Assembly: GCF_002813295.1 (NCBI RefSeq)
Contig: NZ_PHUE01000001.1
Span: 1,240,001-1,304,000, forward strand
Reading direction: 5' to 3'
Origin: Flavobacterium sp. 5
GTDB taxonomy: Bacteria; Bacteroidota; Bacteroidia; Flavobacteriales; Flavobacteriaceae
DNA length: 64,000 nt
Part shown: in pieces, positions 16,709-25,229 of the stretch
Layout of the letters: every line of letters begins with the position of its first letter
Position numbering within the stretch: position 1 is the stretch's first letter
The notes under the pieces: generated by a model
Databases searched by the model: none
What the model was told of the DNA's origin: nothing
What the model saw: the letters and a program-made list of their open reading frames with translations, nothing else
Position numbers and translations under genes: made by a program

Positions 16709-17416
16709 TTAATGAGCCAAAGCCACATCGACGTCTTTTTTCAAATCACCCAAACCATCTTTTTTAAAAATGAATTTACCATTTTGATATAAAATCAAAG
16801 TTGGAAAAACCTTTACCGTTTTTAAATCTGCTATGACTTGTGGATTATCTTCTAAATCAATTTCTACGATTTTCAAATTGGTTCCATATTGACCTTTGAT
16901 TGTTTCCAAAACTGGTTTCACTTTTTTGCAAGCTCCACAATATTGAGATCCAATATCTACCAAAACAACTTTATTATCAGCAATGATTTTATTGTATTCT
17001 GCAAGCGATAATTTGCTTTTTGAATTGGAATAAAAGGGCTTTCCTCCTCCTATCCAAGCTGCAATTCCACCTTCCAAAACATGTGCTTCAGAAAAACCAT
17101 TTTTAACTAATTCATCTCCTAATAAACTACTTCTGTATGCTGCAATTGAATAAATAAACACAGGTTTTGATTTATCTAACCGAGCTACATTTTCGGCATA
17201 ATTTTTTGATTCCAAATTAAAATTAACTGCACCTTCGACATGATTTATAGCAAATTCTTCAGGACTTCGAGCATCAATTATCTGCGGCTTTTGTTGTTCC
17301 TTAACCTTTGCATAAAAGGGCTCGATTTTTAAGGTATTTTGATTTTGGGAAAAACCAGCAATTGTAAATAAAAATACAATTGCTGTGATACTATTTTTAA
17401 GATTGAACTGGCTCAT
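16709..17416 (-). CDS. Exported rhodanese-like (Cys to Ser) / thioredoxin fusion
   Basis: Start set at the ATG in 17414-17416 (MSQFNLKNSITAIVFLFTIA) because this gives a signal peptide; it overlaps the upstream desaturase pseudogene by 20 bases. 235 residues. Residues ~28-130 are a rhodanese domain (IIDARSPEEFAINHVEGAVN, then VLEGGIAAW), but the active-site loop reads YSIAAYRSS, with Ser90 where active rhodaneses have Cys. Residues ~135-235 are a thioredoxin domain with an intact CGAC motif (Cys160-Cys163). The product is probably a periplasmic thiol or redox protein rather than a sulfurtransferase. Its place among sulfatases is consistent with a sulfur role. Confidence 0.85.
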   Translation of the reverse strand: MSQFNLKNSITAIVFLFTIAGFSQNQNTLKIEPFYAKVKEQQKPQIIDARSPEEFAINHVEGAVNFNLESKNYAENVARLDKSKPVFIYSIAAYRSSLLGDELVKNGFSEAHVLEGGIAAWIGGGKPFYSNSKSKLSLAEYNKIIADNKVVLVDIGSQYCGACKKVKPVLETIKGQYGTNLKIVEIDLEDNPQVIADLKTVKVFPTLILYQNGKFIFKKDGLGDLKKDVDVALAH

Positions 17417-18465
17417 ATATATTTGTATTTGTTGATGAAACTTCTTGTTTTTGTGAAATTGGTATAGCACGAACACCTTCTGCTAAAGCACTTCCTTCTT
17501 TTTTGGATTTGAATATTGGCCAAAGAAATTGTGCGTACCATTCTTCTTGTTTATATGATCTTATACCGTATGATTTTGGAAATTTCCGAGTGATTAAAGC
17601 TGTTCCAAAAAACACATCCCAAAGAAAAAACATGTTCCCAAAATTGCCTTTAAAATGACCTATTCCATCCCCGCTAGTATCGGCATGATGCGCGTGATGT
17701 GTTGCTGGAGTAGAGATAACGCGCTCTAATACCCATGCAATTGGTTGTAATAATCTGTATTTGTAAAATAGTTTGTCCCAAGCTACACTTGAATGTGCTC
17801 CTATAATGATTATACTTTTTAGAACTGCTACAAACAAAGCGGGTAATCCTAAACCTAGATACACCAAAGTAGCTGTTAAATAAATTTGAGAGAAGAATAT
17901 CGTGTAAATAAAATTTTGCCTATTCAACATCGCTACTCCCATATATGGAGCAGAATGATGTGTTCTGTGAAAACGCCACAAAAATGGCACTTGATGGTGC
18001 AATCGATGGTACCAATATTGAGTCAAATCATCGGCAACTGCAATCAAGAAAAAACCTCCCCAAAAAGGAACCCAAGAAAGTGTATTAGCCAAATTTGGAA
18101 TTAAATATGGTAAAATTTTTAAACTAAAAAAAGCAAATACAGGTGGCAAAAGCAATTTTGGAGCTAAAAAACAAACAATATCTAATTTGCGTTCTTCACC
18201 TGTCCATTCGTCATCGTATAAACCTGCAACAAATTCAATAAATCCTAAAACCAACATATAAAACAACTAACCCCCAAGTTTGTAAGTTGGCAAAAACAGG
18301 TTTTGCAAATTCTAAAAAGGATGGTAATGTAAGATGTGATTCTGTTACAATACCATTATTCAATTTAAAATAAAGGTAAATTGCCAAGACTGGTAGACTG
18401 TATATCAGCAAACTGATGCTTATGTCTCTTTTTATTTTTTTTTGTGTACTTTTTGCTAATGCCAT
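17397..18465 (-). pseudogene. Frameshifted sterol desaturase/fatty acid hydroxylase-like gene
   Basis: The start lies at 18465 (MALAKSTQKKIKRDISIS) and the frame runs into a stop at 18235. The rest of the protein continues in another frame from ~18266 down to 17397. Aligned with the intact neighbour at 18538-19614, the break is one extra base near 18259, in the segment corresponding to TWGLIAFMLVLG. Downstream all three histidine boxes are preserved (WYHRLHH, RFHRTHHSAPYMG, THHAHH) and the C-terminus YEPVQS is the same as in the neighbour. It is therefore a recent mutation, a sequencing error, or less likely a programmed frameshift. Confidence 0.85.
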
Positions 18466-18537
18466 GATGTATTACTTTAAAAAACAGAATTATCAAATTC
18501 AAACATTTAATAACTCTGAATGGATTTTATTTACTTT

Positions 18538-19614
18538 TTACGATTGAACTGGCTCGTAAATATTTTGATTTGTTGGAATTGTTTGATTTGTTGAAACAGT
18601 CTCTCTCTTTTGAGAAATTGGTGTAGATAGAACTCCATCTGCTAATGGACTTCCTTCAATTTTAGATTTGAATATTGGCCAAAGGAATTGTGCATACCAC
18701 TCTTCACTTTTGTATGTTTTAGTTCCGTATGATTCAGGGAATTTTCGAGTAATTAAACCCGTTCCGAAAGTCATATCCCACAAGAAAAACATATTTCCAA
18801 AATTACCTTTGAAATGTCCAACACCATCTCCACTGGTATCAGCATGATGCGCGTGATGCGTCGCTGGAGTAGAAATTAAACGTTCCAAAACCCAAGCAAT
18901 TGGATGCAAAACTTTGTATTTGTAAAATGGTTTGTCCCAAGCAAGACTTGAATGTGCACCTAAAGTGATGATACTTTTTACAACCAAAACAAATAATGCG
19001 GGTAATCCTAAACCTAAATAAGTCAATGTAGCTGTCAAATAAATTTGAGAGAAAAACACCGTATACAAGAAGTTCTGTCTTGAAGCCATTGCCATTCCCA
19101 TGTATGGAGCCGAGTGATGTGTTCTATGAAAACGCCATAAAAACGGTACTTGATGGTGCAAACGATGGTACCAGTATTGTGTTAAATCATCGGCTACAGC
19201 AATCAGGAAAAAACCTCCCCAAAAAGGAACCCATGAAAGTGTATTAGCCAAATTTGGAATTACATAGGGTAAAACTGTTAAGCTAAAAAAAGTAATTACA
19301 GGAGGTAACAACAATTTTGGAGCTAGAAAACAGATGATATCTATTTTGCGTTCACGTCCTGTCCATTTTTCATCATATAAACCTGCAGTAAATTCAACTA
19401 CTCCTAAAACGAGCATAAAAGCAATTAACCCCCAGGTCCTAATATTTTCGAATGCAGGTTTTGCAAACTCCAAAAATGATGGTAACACAATATGTGATTC
19501 AGTAACAATACCATTATTTAGCTTAAAATAAAGGTAAATCGCCAATACTGGCAAGCTGTAAATTAAAAGACTGATACTTAAGTCTCTTTTTAGTTTTGTT
19601 GTATCTAATGCCAT
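18538..19614 (-). CDS. Sterol desaturase/fatty acid hydroxylase superfamily membrane protein
   Basis: A 358-residue integral membrane protein with several hydrophobic segments (SLLIYSLPVLAIYLYFKL, PKLLLPPVITFFSLTVLP, FWGGFFLIAVADDL). It carries the di-iron histidine boxes of the superfamily: WYHRLHH, FHRTHHSAPYMG and THHAHHADTSG. Members hydroxylate or desaturate lipids, or cleave ether lipids. The substrate here is unknown. It is a tandem paralog of the frameshifted gene downstream and follows a 39-residue membrane protein by 6 bases. An oxygenase acting on the organic part of sulfated lipids is conceivable but is inference. Confidence 0.85.
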   Translation of the reverse strand: MALDTTKLKRDLSISLLIYSLPVLAIYLYFKLNNGIVTESHIVLPSFLEFAKPAFENIRTWGLIAFMLVLGVVEFTAGLYDEKWTGRERKIDIICFLAPKLLLPPVITFFSLTVLPYVIPNLANTLSWVPFWGGFFLIAVADDLTQYWYHRLHHQVPFLWRFHRTHHSAPYMGMAMASRQNFLYTVFFSQIYLTATLTYLGLGLPALFVLVVKSIITLGAHSSLAWDKPFYKYKVLHPIAWVLERLISTPATHHAHHADTSGDGVGHFKGNFGNMFFLWDMTFGTGLITRKFPESYGTKTYKSEEWYAQFLWPIFKSKIEGSPLADGVLSTPISQKRETVSTNQTIPTNQNIYEPVQS

Positions 19615-19620
19615 GATTAC

Positions 19621-19740
19621 TTATTTTAAAAGTTGATTTACTAATGCTAAACCTCCTGCCAAAATGACTAGTGGAACAAAAAATACAATTGCCCCAACGA
19701 GGATTTTTTTTCCTATTATTTGAAAATCTATCAGTTTCAT
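19621..19740 (-). CDS. 39-residue single-span membrane protein
   Basis: ATG at 19738-19740, TAA at 19621-19623. The product starts MKLIDFQIIGKKILVGAIVF and ends in GGLALVNQLLK; residues ~13-34 form one membrane helix. It sits 6 bases before the desaturase start, on the same strand. I do not recognise the family. A second tiny membrane protein lies in the same position relative to the other sulfatase (21931-22032), which supports both being real. Confidence 0.55.
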   Translation of the reverse strand: MKLIDFQIIGKKILVGAIVFFVPLVILAGGLALVNQLLK

Positions 19741-19763
19741 ATGTTTATATTTTATTAAAAAAA

Positions 19764-19796
19764 TCAGGCCTTTTTGCTCACTAATAAAAGACCTGA
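19764..19796 (-). terminator. Terminator or attenuator inside the sulfur cluster
   Basis: Stem TCAGGYCTTTT/AAAAG-CCTGA (19764-19774 and 19786-19796, one mismatch) followed on the minus strand by seven T. It lies just after the arylsulfatase stop and 24 bases before the next start, so it should reduce downstream expression rather than fully separate units. Confidence 0.7.
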
Positions 19797-19812
19797 ATTT
19801 TGATTGTGGAAA

Positions 19813-21732
19813 TTAATGAGAATTTCCAGCTCCTTTTGTTGCTTGTTTAATCAATTCTTGAAGGTTTTGGTTTTTATCTCCACTAGGATTATGAATTCTT
19901 CTAGCTAATACATCTTGCCAATCGATTAATGGATACACATTATTCTCTTTGGCTTGCTCATCAAACAATTTTTTAAGTTCGGCTAATTTTTCAGGATACT
20001 TAGCTGCCAAGTTATTACGCTCATTAAAGTCTTCATTCAAGTTGTACAATTCCCAAACATCATTATCAAAATTACTTGGTGTTGGAGCTTGGTTTTTACC
20101 TGCAGCTTTTAGCAACGTAAATGGATCTGGATGTGCAGCACCTGCTTTCCAACCATCTTTGTAAATAGCTCTATTTCCGAAAATGTAATAGTATTGTATT
20201 TTGTGTAATGATTCAGCTTTAGCATTGTTTAAAGAAGTATATAAAGACGAACCTTGAATAATATCCTGTTTAATTCCTTTAATGTTTTCAGGAGCTTTGA
20301 TACCCGCAATTTCAAGAGTCGTTGGAAGAATATCCGTTACGTGGCTATATTGATTTCTGATTCCACCTTTTTCTTTAATACCTTTTGGATAAAAAATGAT
20401 CAAAGGATTACGAGTTCCTCCTTCTGATTGTGCATCTTGCTTCCAATTTTTAAATGGTGAATTAGTAGCTTGCGCCCATCCTAAAGGATAATTTGTATTT
20501 AAACCTTTAGCTGTTCCAATTTCTCCGATATTCGCCAAATTTGACTCAAGATTTTTTTCATCAGATGTTCCTTGAGCAAAAATATTTTGGCTAATTGTTC
20601 CTTGTGTGGTACCTTCTTTACTTGCTCCATTATCACCAATTGCAACAAAAATCAAAGTGTTATCCAATTGATTGCTTTCTTTTAAATAATTAACAACTCT
20701 TCCAATTTCGTGATCCGTATACGTAAGATATCCAGCATACACTTCCATGAATCTTGCATAGACTTTCTTTTGATCCGGAGTTAGCTTTTTCCATTCCGTG
20801 ATAATCGGATTACGTTCAGGTAATACCGCATTAGCAGGAATTACACCCAATTTCTTTTGACTTGCCAATACTTTTTCGCGGTATACATCCCAACCTTCAT
20901 CAAATTTTCCTTTATAAGCATCACTCCAAGACGCTTCTACTTGGTGCGGTGCATGAGCGGCTCCTGGTGCATAGTATAAAAAGAATGGTTTACCCGGAGC
21001 TGATTTTTGTTGTCTTTGAATGTAACTAATAGCTTTATCAGTAATCAATTCATTTAGATGGCGCCCGTCAGGTTTTATATGCGCCTGATCTTCTACCAAA
21101 TCAGGATTGTACTGATCGGTTTGTGATCCTAAGAAACCATAAAAATGATCAAATCCTTTACCTGTTGGCCATCTGTCAAACGGTCCTGCATCAGTAGCAT
21201 CTTCATCAGGAGTTACACCATATTTACCTACTGCAAAAGTATTGTATCCATTATCTCTTAAGATCTCAGCAATCGTTCCTTTATCCGATGGAATTCTTCC
21301 ATCCCAACCCGGGAAACCTGCCGAAAGAATAGTATGTGAAAATCCACTAACATGCACTCTTCCTGAATTTCGGCCTGTCAATAATGCTGCACGAGTTGGT
21401 GCGCAAATTGCTGTAGTATGGAAATTAGTGTAGCGTAAACCGTTATTTGCTAAAGCATCAAAAGTGGGTGTTTCTATTAAACCTCCAAAAGCACTAGATG
21501 CTCCAAATCCTACGTCATCAAGTAGAATCCATACCACGTTAGGTGCTCCTGTTGGAGCTTTTACTGGCTCAGGCCAATATTCTTTAGAATCAGCTAGCGT
21601 TTTACCAATAACTCCTTTGAAATCGGCATCTGGTTTGTTTTGGGCGATACCAAATTGAGCAACAAGTAAAGCTGTAAGCAAAAGTCCCCTTTGAGGAGTT
21701 TTGAGTTTTGAGTTGAATTTAAAATTTTTCAT
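19813..21732 (-). CDS. Exported arylsulfatase (Cys type)
   Basis: 639 residues. An N-terminal signal peptide covers ~11-31 (KTPQRGLLLTALLVAQFGIA, then Q). Sulfatase landmarks are NVVWILLDDVGFGASSAFGG and the formylglycine motif AICAPTRAALLTG with Cys110, GKYGVTPDEDATDAGPFDRW, HAPHQVEASW and IGDNGASKEGT. The long form with this pattern resembles the Pseudomonas/Mycobacterium arylsulfatase group. It needs FGE, encoded at 13742. It is a close paralog of the sulfatase at 23295. A promoter-like region with two TCTATAGA palindromes precedes it and a terminator follows. Confidence 0.93.
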   Translation of the reverse strand: MKNFKFNSKLKTPQRGLLLTALLVAQFGIAQNKPDADFKGVIGKTLADSKEYWPEPVKAPTGAPNVVWILLDDVGFGASSAFGGLIETPTFDALANNGLRYTNFHTTAICAPTRAALLTGRNSGRVHVSGFSHTILSAGFPGWDGRIPSDKGTIAEILRDNGYNTFAVGKYGVTPDEDATDAGPFDRWPTGKGFDHFYGFLGSQTDQYNPDLVEDQAHIKPDGRHLNELITDKAISYIQRQQKSAPGKPFFLYYAPGAAHAPHQVEASWSDAYKGKFDEGWDVYREKVLASQKKLGVIPANAVLPERNPIITEWKKLTPDQKKVYARFMEVYAGYLTYTDHEIGRVVNYLKESNQLDNTLIFVAIGDNGASKEGTTQGTISQNIFAQGTSDEKNLESNLANIGEIGTAKGLNTNYPLGWAQATNSPFKNWKQDAQSEGGTRNPLIIFYPKGIKEKGGIRNQYSHVTDILPTTLEIAGIKAPENIKGIKQDIIQGSSLYTSLNNAKAESLHKIQYYYIFGNRAIYKDGWKAGAAHPDPFTLLKAAGKNQAPTPSNFDNDVWELYNLNEDFNERNNLAAKYPEKLAELKKLFDEQAKENNVYPLIDWQDVLARRIHNPSGDKNQNLQELIKQATKGAGNSH

Positions 21733-21811
21733 TGTTTTATTTTTTTTGCTTTTATTAATTATTATCTAAGGTTTTCCTAACCTTCTATTTAGATCACTAT
21801 TTTGTTAATTT

Positions 21812-21852
21812 TCTATAGATTCAAAATATTTAAAATAAATAAATTCTATAGA
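21812..21852 (-). promoter_or_regulatory. Candidate promoter of the 19813 arylsulfatase with two TCTATAGA palindromes
   Basis: On the minus strand ATATTTTG (21829-21822), a one-off match to TAnnTTTG, is followed after two bases by TCTATAGA (21819-21812). A second TCTATAGA (21852-21845) covers the place of the missing -33 TTTG. The predicted start leaves an ~75-base leader. Confidence 0.45.
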
Positions 21853-21930
21853 TTTAGTATAATTTAAAAATATAATTAATCTCTAATTTTATAACTCTGA
21901 AATTATGAGTAACTGCTATTAATTTATCTT

Positions 21931-22032
21931 TTATTTGTTATTTACAAGTCTTTTTATAAAACGAACAACAAAAAAAACTCCCATCAAAATGGACAAGGGG
22001 AACAAATAAATAACTTCTCTGACTAATCTCAT
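21931..22032 (-). CDS. 33-residue single-span membrane protein
   Basis: ATG at 22030-22032, TAA at 21931-21933. The product begins MRLVREVIYLFPLSILMGVF and ends RFIKRLVNNK, one membrane helix with positive flanks. It lies 34 bases after the DUF1214 gene. No family is recognised. It resembles the 39-residue protein at 19621 only in size and topology. Confidence 0.5.
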   Translation of the reverse strand: MRLVREVIYLFPLSILMGVFFVVRFIKRLVNNK

Positions 22033-22066
22033 TTTTTTATGATATCAAAATTTATTCGCTTCTTAA

Positions 22067-22660
22067 CTATTTTATTTTTTTAATAAACGGAAGACTTTCT
22101 ACCTTCAAATTGTTTCTGAGGTTATCTGATGGCTGATACAATCGTATTACCAAAGACACTTTTTGAGTTCCAGTTATTGGGAGCCAATTTTTCTCTTTTT
22201 TAGAACTTGATAAGTTAATTTTATAAGAAGTACTGTCTTTTTCATACTTTACATCTTCAAAATTATAGCTATACTTTTCAATTGGATTTTTTATCAAAAA
22301 ACCATCCTGATCATAAGCTGTAATACTCCAATATCTAGCATCTAATTTTTTTCCGTTTATAACGTAATCCGATTTTGAATCAATGGGGTTACCATCACTA
22401 TCGGTATTTGTATTGAGATAAATCACTTCCTTTTTTGTCAAAGGATAAGTAGCATAAACTGCTATTTGTGCAATTGACAATAAATCGTCATTGTTTACAT
22501 CTTTATCTTTGCCTATAGTTTTCCAGTTCCCTATACTTTCCTGTGAACTATTTTTCCAAGTACTAATACTGTAAAAAGCTGTTCCAATCCCCCCTAATAT
22601 CGCTACAATTACTAATAGAGACAAGATGATACGGTGTTGTATTTTTTTATTTAAAGCCAT
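22067..22660 (-). CDS. DUF1214-type exported protein
   Basis: 197 residues with an N-terminal membrane anchor or signal (IILSLLVIVAILGGIGTAFY). The C-terminal region carries the DUF1214 pattern: DARYWSITAYDQDGFLIKNP, YSYN, KNWLPI and SLVIRLYQPS. Proteins with DUF1254 and DUF1214 are widespread and often next to hydrolases or transporters, but their activity is unknown. Here the two domains are separate, adjacent genes. Confidence 0.75.
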   Translation of the reverse strand: MALNKKIQHRIILSLLVIVAILGGIGTAFYSISTWKNSSQESIGNWKTIGKDKDVNNDDLLSIAQIAVYATYPLTKKEVIYLNTNTDSDGNPIDSKSDYVINGKKLDARYWSITAYDQDGFLIKNPIEKYSYNFEDVKYEKDSTSYKINLSSSKKEKNWLPITGTQKVSLVIRLYQPSDNLRNNLKVESLPFIKKIK

Positions 22661-22683
22661 TTTGAATGTTTTTAAGGTGAATT

Positions 22684-23235
22684 TTATTCAGCTAGTTTTT
22701 CTACTTTAACACTGTGTTGTAAATCAACAAGAGTTTTAAAGGAATATGATTTTGATACTAAATAGCGAAACAATACTAGTCCAGTTTTAGTAGGACTATA
22801 AATTATTTTCTCTTTTGGAATATCTTTCAATAAAGCAGAATTAGTTCCCTCATTAGCCAAATAATATTCAAAATTACCATCGACCTGATCATCATTTGCA
22901 ACAAAAAAATTAGTCGTATTGGCTTGATAAGTGGCAATAGACCAATATGTAGAATCAGGAACTTTTCCAGAAATTTTTAAGACACTATCTTTAATATCGT
23001 AATTGATAGAAGAATATAAAAAATCTGGATTAGGCAAAGGAACAACCCTATTATTTTCAGGAGTTGGTTTTTCTGCAAATCGTAAAGTATTAACGCTCGC
23101 ACTTACTTTTGAAGCAACTTTGTTTTGTACATAATAAGGCGTAAACCAAATCGTAAGATAGTAAAAAACTACAGCTAACAGGATAGCTCCTACCCCGTAG
23201 GCACCTATTCTAATTTTATTTTTTGTTGTTGACAT
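22684..23235 (-). CDS. DUF1254-type exported protein
   Basis: 183 residues with a membrane anchor at ~12-33 (AYGVGAILLAVVFYYLTIWF). The pattern PNPDFLYSSINYDIKDS, then DSTYWSIATYQANTTNFFVA, fits DUF1254. It is short compared with the ~450-residue fused DUF1254-DUF1214 proteins and is followed 24 bases later by the DUF1214 gene, so the pair is a split version. Function unknown. Confidence 0.7.
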   Translation of the reverse strand: MSTTKNKIRIGAYGVGAILLAVVFYYLTIWFTPYYVQNKVASKVSASVNTLRFAEKPTPENNRVVPLPNPDFLYSSINYDIKDSVLKISGKVPDSTYWSIATYQANTTNFFVANDDQVDGNFEYYLANEGTNSALLKDIPKEKIIYSPTKTGLVLFRYLVSKSYSFKTLVDLQHSVKVEKLAE

Positions 23236-23294
23236 AACTTATTTTTTTATTATCAGAGCTACCAAATTTAAATTCAATAGCTCCGAAATAGTTA

Positions 23295-25202
23295 TTACTT
23301 GTTTGCTTTAGTCAATAATTCCTGAGTAGACTTCCCTTCCGTAGCTGGTGTTTTATGTATTTTTCTTTGGTAAACATCTGACCAGTCTATTAATGGATAC
23401 AGGTTATTTTTCTTGGCTTGCTCGTCAAATAGTTTTTTAAGTTCAGCTAGTTTTTCAGGATATTTCTTAGCCAAATCTTTTCTCTCATTGAAATCTTCAT
23501 TGATATTATATAACTCCCAAACATCTTTATCAAAATCACCATTTAAAACACCTGCTTTTGTTTTATCATTCAAAGCCTCTTTAACTTCAATTGAGTTTGG
23601 ATGATGCTCAGCTTCAGCTTTCCAACCATCATTGTAAATAGATCTGGATCCAAAAATGTAGTAATGCTGAATTTTATGTGACGATACTACTTTGGCATCA
23701 TTTAAAGAATTATAAAACGAATATCCTTGAATGCTATCTTGCTTAATTTCTCTGATAGATTCCGGAGCTTTTACTCCAAGAATATCTAGAGTCGTAGGTA
23801 AAATATCAATTACATGACTGTATTGAGTTCTAATCCCGCCTTTCTCTTTAATTCCTTTTGGATAATAAACAATCAAAGGATTGTGTGTACCTCCTTCTGC
23901 GTTAGCATCTTGTTTCCATTGTTTGAATGGAGTATTTGTTGCTTGTGCCCAACCCAAAGGATAATTGGCATACGTTTGAGGGGTTCCAATTTCACCAATT
24001 CGGTTCAAATTATTTTGGAATACCAGTTCTTCTGTTACTCCTGTTACGTATGTTTGTCTGTCTACATCTCCTTGTGTTGTTCCTTCTTTACTAGCCCCAT
24101 TATCACCTATTAAAACAAAAACAACTGTATTATCCAATTGATTTGATTCTTTTAAATAATTAACCAATCTTCCTATTTCATGATCGGTATAGGTCAAATA
24201 TCCTGCATAGACTTCCATAAATTTTGAATAGACTTTCTTTTGATCAGGAGTTAATTTTTTCCAATCTCCAATAAGCGGATTACGTTCAGGCAATACAGCA
24301 TTGGCTGGAACTACACCCAATTTTTTTTGATTAGCGAGTGTTTTTTCGCGATAAGCATCCCAGCCATCGTCAAATTTTCCTTTATAAGCATCGCTCCAAG
24401 AAGCAGCAACCTGATGAGGTGCATGAACAGCTGCTGGAGAATAGTATAAAAAGAATGGTTTTTCTGGTGCCACCTTATGTTGTCTGGTAATATAACTAAT
24501 AGCTTTATCCGTAATTTGTTCACTAAGATGTCTTCCGTCTGGAGTTACATGTGCCTGATCTTCTATCAAATCTGGTTTATACTGATCAGTCGCTGACCCC
24601 AGGAATCCGAAGAAATGCTCAAATCCTTTACCTGTTGGCCATCTGTCAAAAGGTCCAGCATCTGTCGCGTCTTCATCGGGAGTCACACCATATTTACCTA
24701 CGCCAAAAGTATTGTATCCTTTGTCACGTAAAATCTCAGCAATCGTACCATTTTTTGAAGGTAATCTTCCATCCCAACCTGGAAACCCTGCAGACATTAT
24801 CGTATGTGAGAATCCACCAACATGGACCTTATGAGAGTTACTTCCTGTCAATAAAGCCGAACGTGTAGGAGCACAAATCGCCGTAGTATGAAAATTAGTA
24901 TATCTCAATCCATTGTTGGCCAGACTCTCTAATACTGGTGTTTCGATTAAGCCTCCAAAAGCACTTGAAGCTCCATACCCTACATCATCTAAAATAATCC
25001 AAACCACGTTTGGAGCACCTTTGGGAGCAGTAACTGGTTCTGGCCAATATTCTTTTGATTCAGCCAATGTTTTACCAATAACGCCTTTAAAATCAGCATC
25101 CGGTTTATTTTGGGCAAAGCCAAATTGTGCAACAAGTAAGGCTGTAATCAAAAGCCCTTTTTGTGGGCTTTTGATGATACTATTATATTTTATATCTTCC
25201 AT
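23295..25202 (-). CDS. Exported arylsulfatase (Cys type), paralog of 19813-21732
   Basis: 635 residues with a signal peptide (KSPQKGLLITALLVAQFGFA), NVVWIILDDVGYGASSAFGG and formylglycine motif AICAPTRSALLTG (Cys110). GKYGVTPDEDATDAGPFDRW, HAPHQVAASW and IGDNGASKEGTTQG are shared with the 19813 paralog; differences cluster in the region after ~380 and near the C-terminus, possibly reflecting substrate choice. It directly follows susD (27 bases) and so belongs to the SusCD transcript. Confidence 0.93.
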   Translation of the reverse strand: MEDIKYNSIIKSPQKGLLITALLVAQFGFAQNKPDADFKGVIGKTLAESKEYWPEPVTAPKGAPNVVWIILDDVGYGASSAFGGLIETPVLESLANNGLRYTNFHTTAICAPTRSALLTGSNSHKVHVGGFSHTIMSAGFPGWDGRLPSKNGTIAEILRDKGYNTFGVGKYGVTPDEDATDAGPFDRWPTGKGFEHFFGFLGSATDQYKPDLIEDQAHVTPDGRHLSEQITDKAISYITRQHKVAPEKPFFLYYSPAAVHAPHQVAASWSDAYKGKFDDGWDAYREKTLANQKKLGVVPANAVLPERNPLIGDWKKLTPDQKKVYSKFMEVYAGYLTYTDHEIGRLVNYLKESNQLDNTVVFVLIGDNGASKEGTTQGDVDRQTYVTGVTEELVFQNNLNRIGEIGTPQTYANYPLGWAQATNTPFKQWKQDANAEGGTHNPLIVYYPKGIKEKGGIRTQYSHVIDILPTTLDILGVKAPESIREIKQDSIQGYSFYNSLNDAKVVSSHKIQHYYIFGSRSIYNDGWKAEAEHHPNSIEVKEALNDKTKAGVLNGDFDKDVWELYNINEDFNERKDLAKKYPEKLAELKKLFDEQAKKNNLYPLIDWSDVYQRKIHKTPATEGKSTQELLTKANK

Positions 25203-25229
25203 TTTATCTTAATTTTATATGGTTAATTA

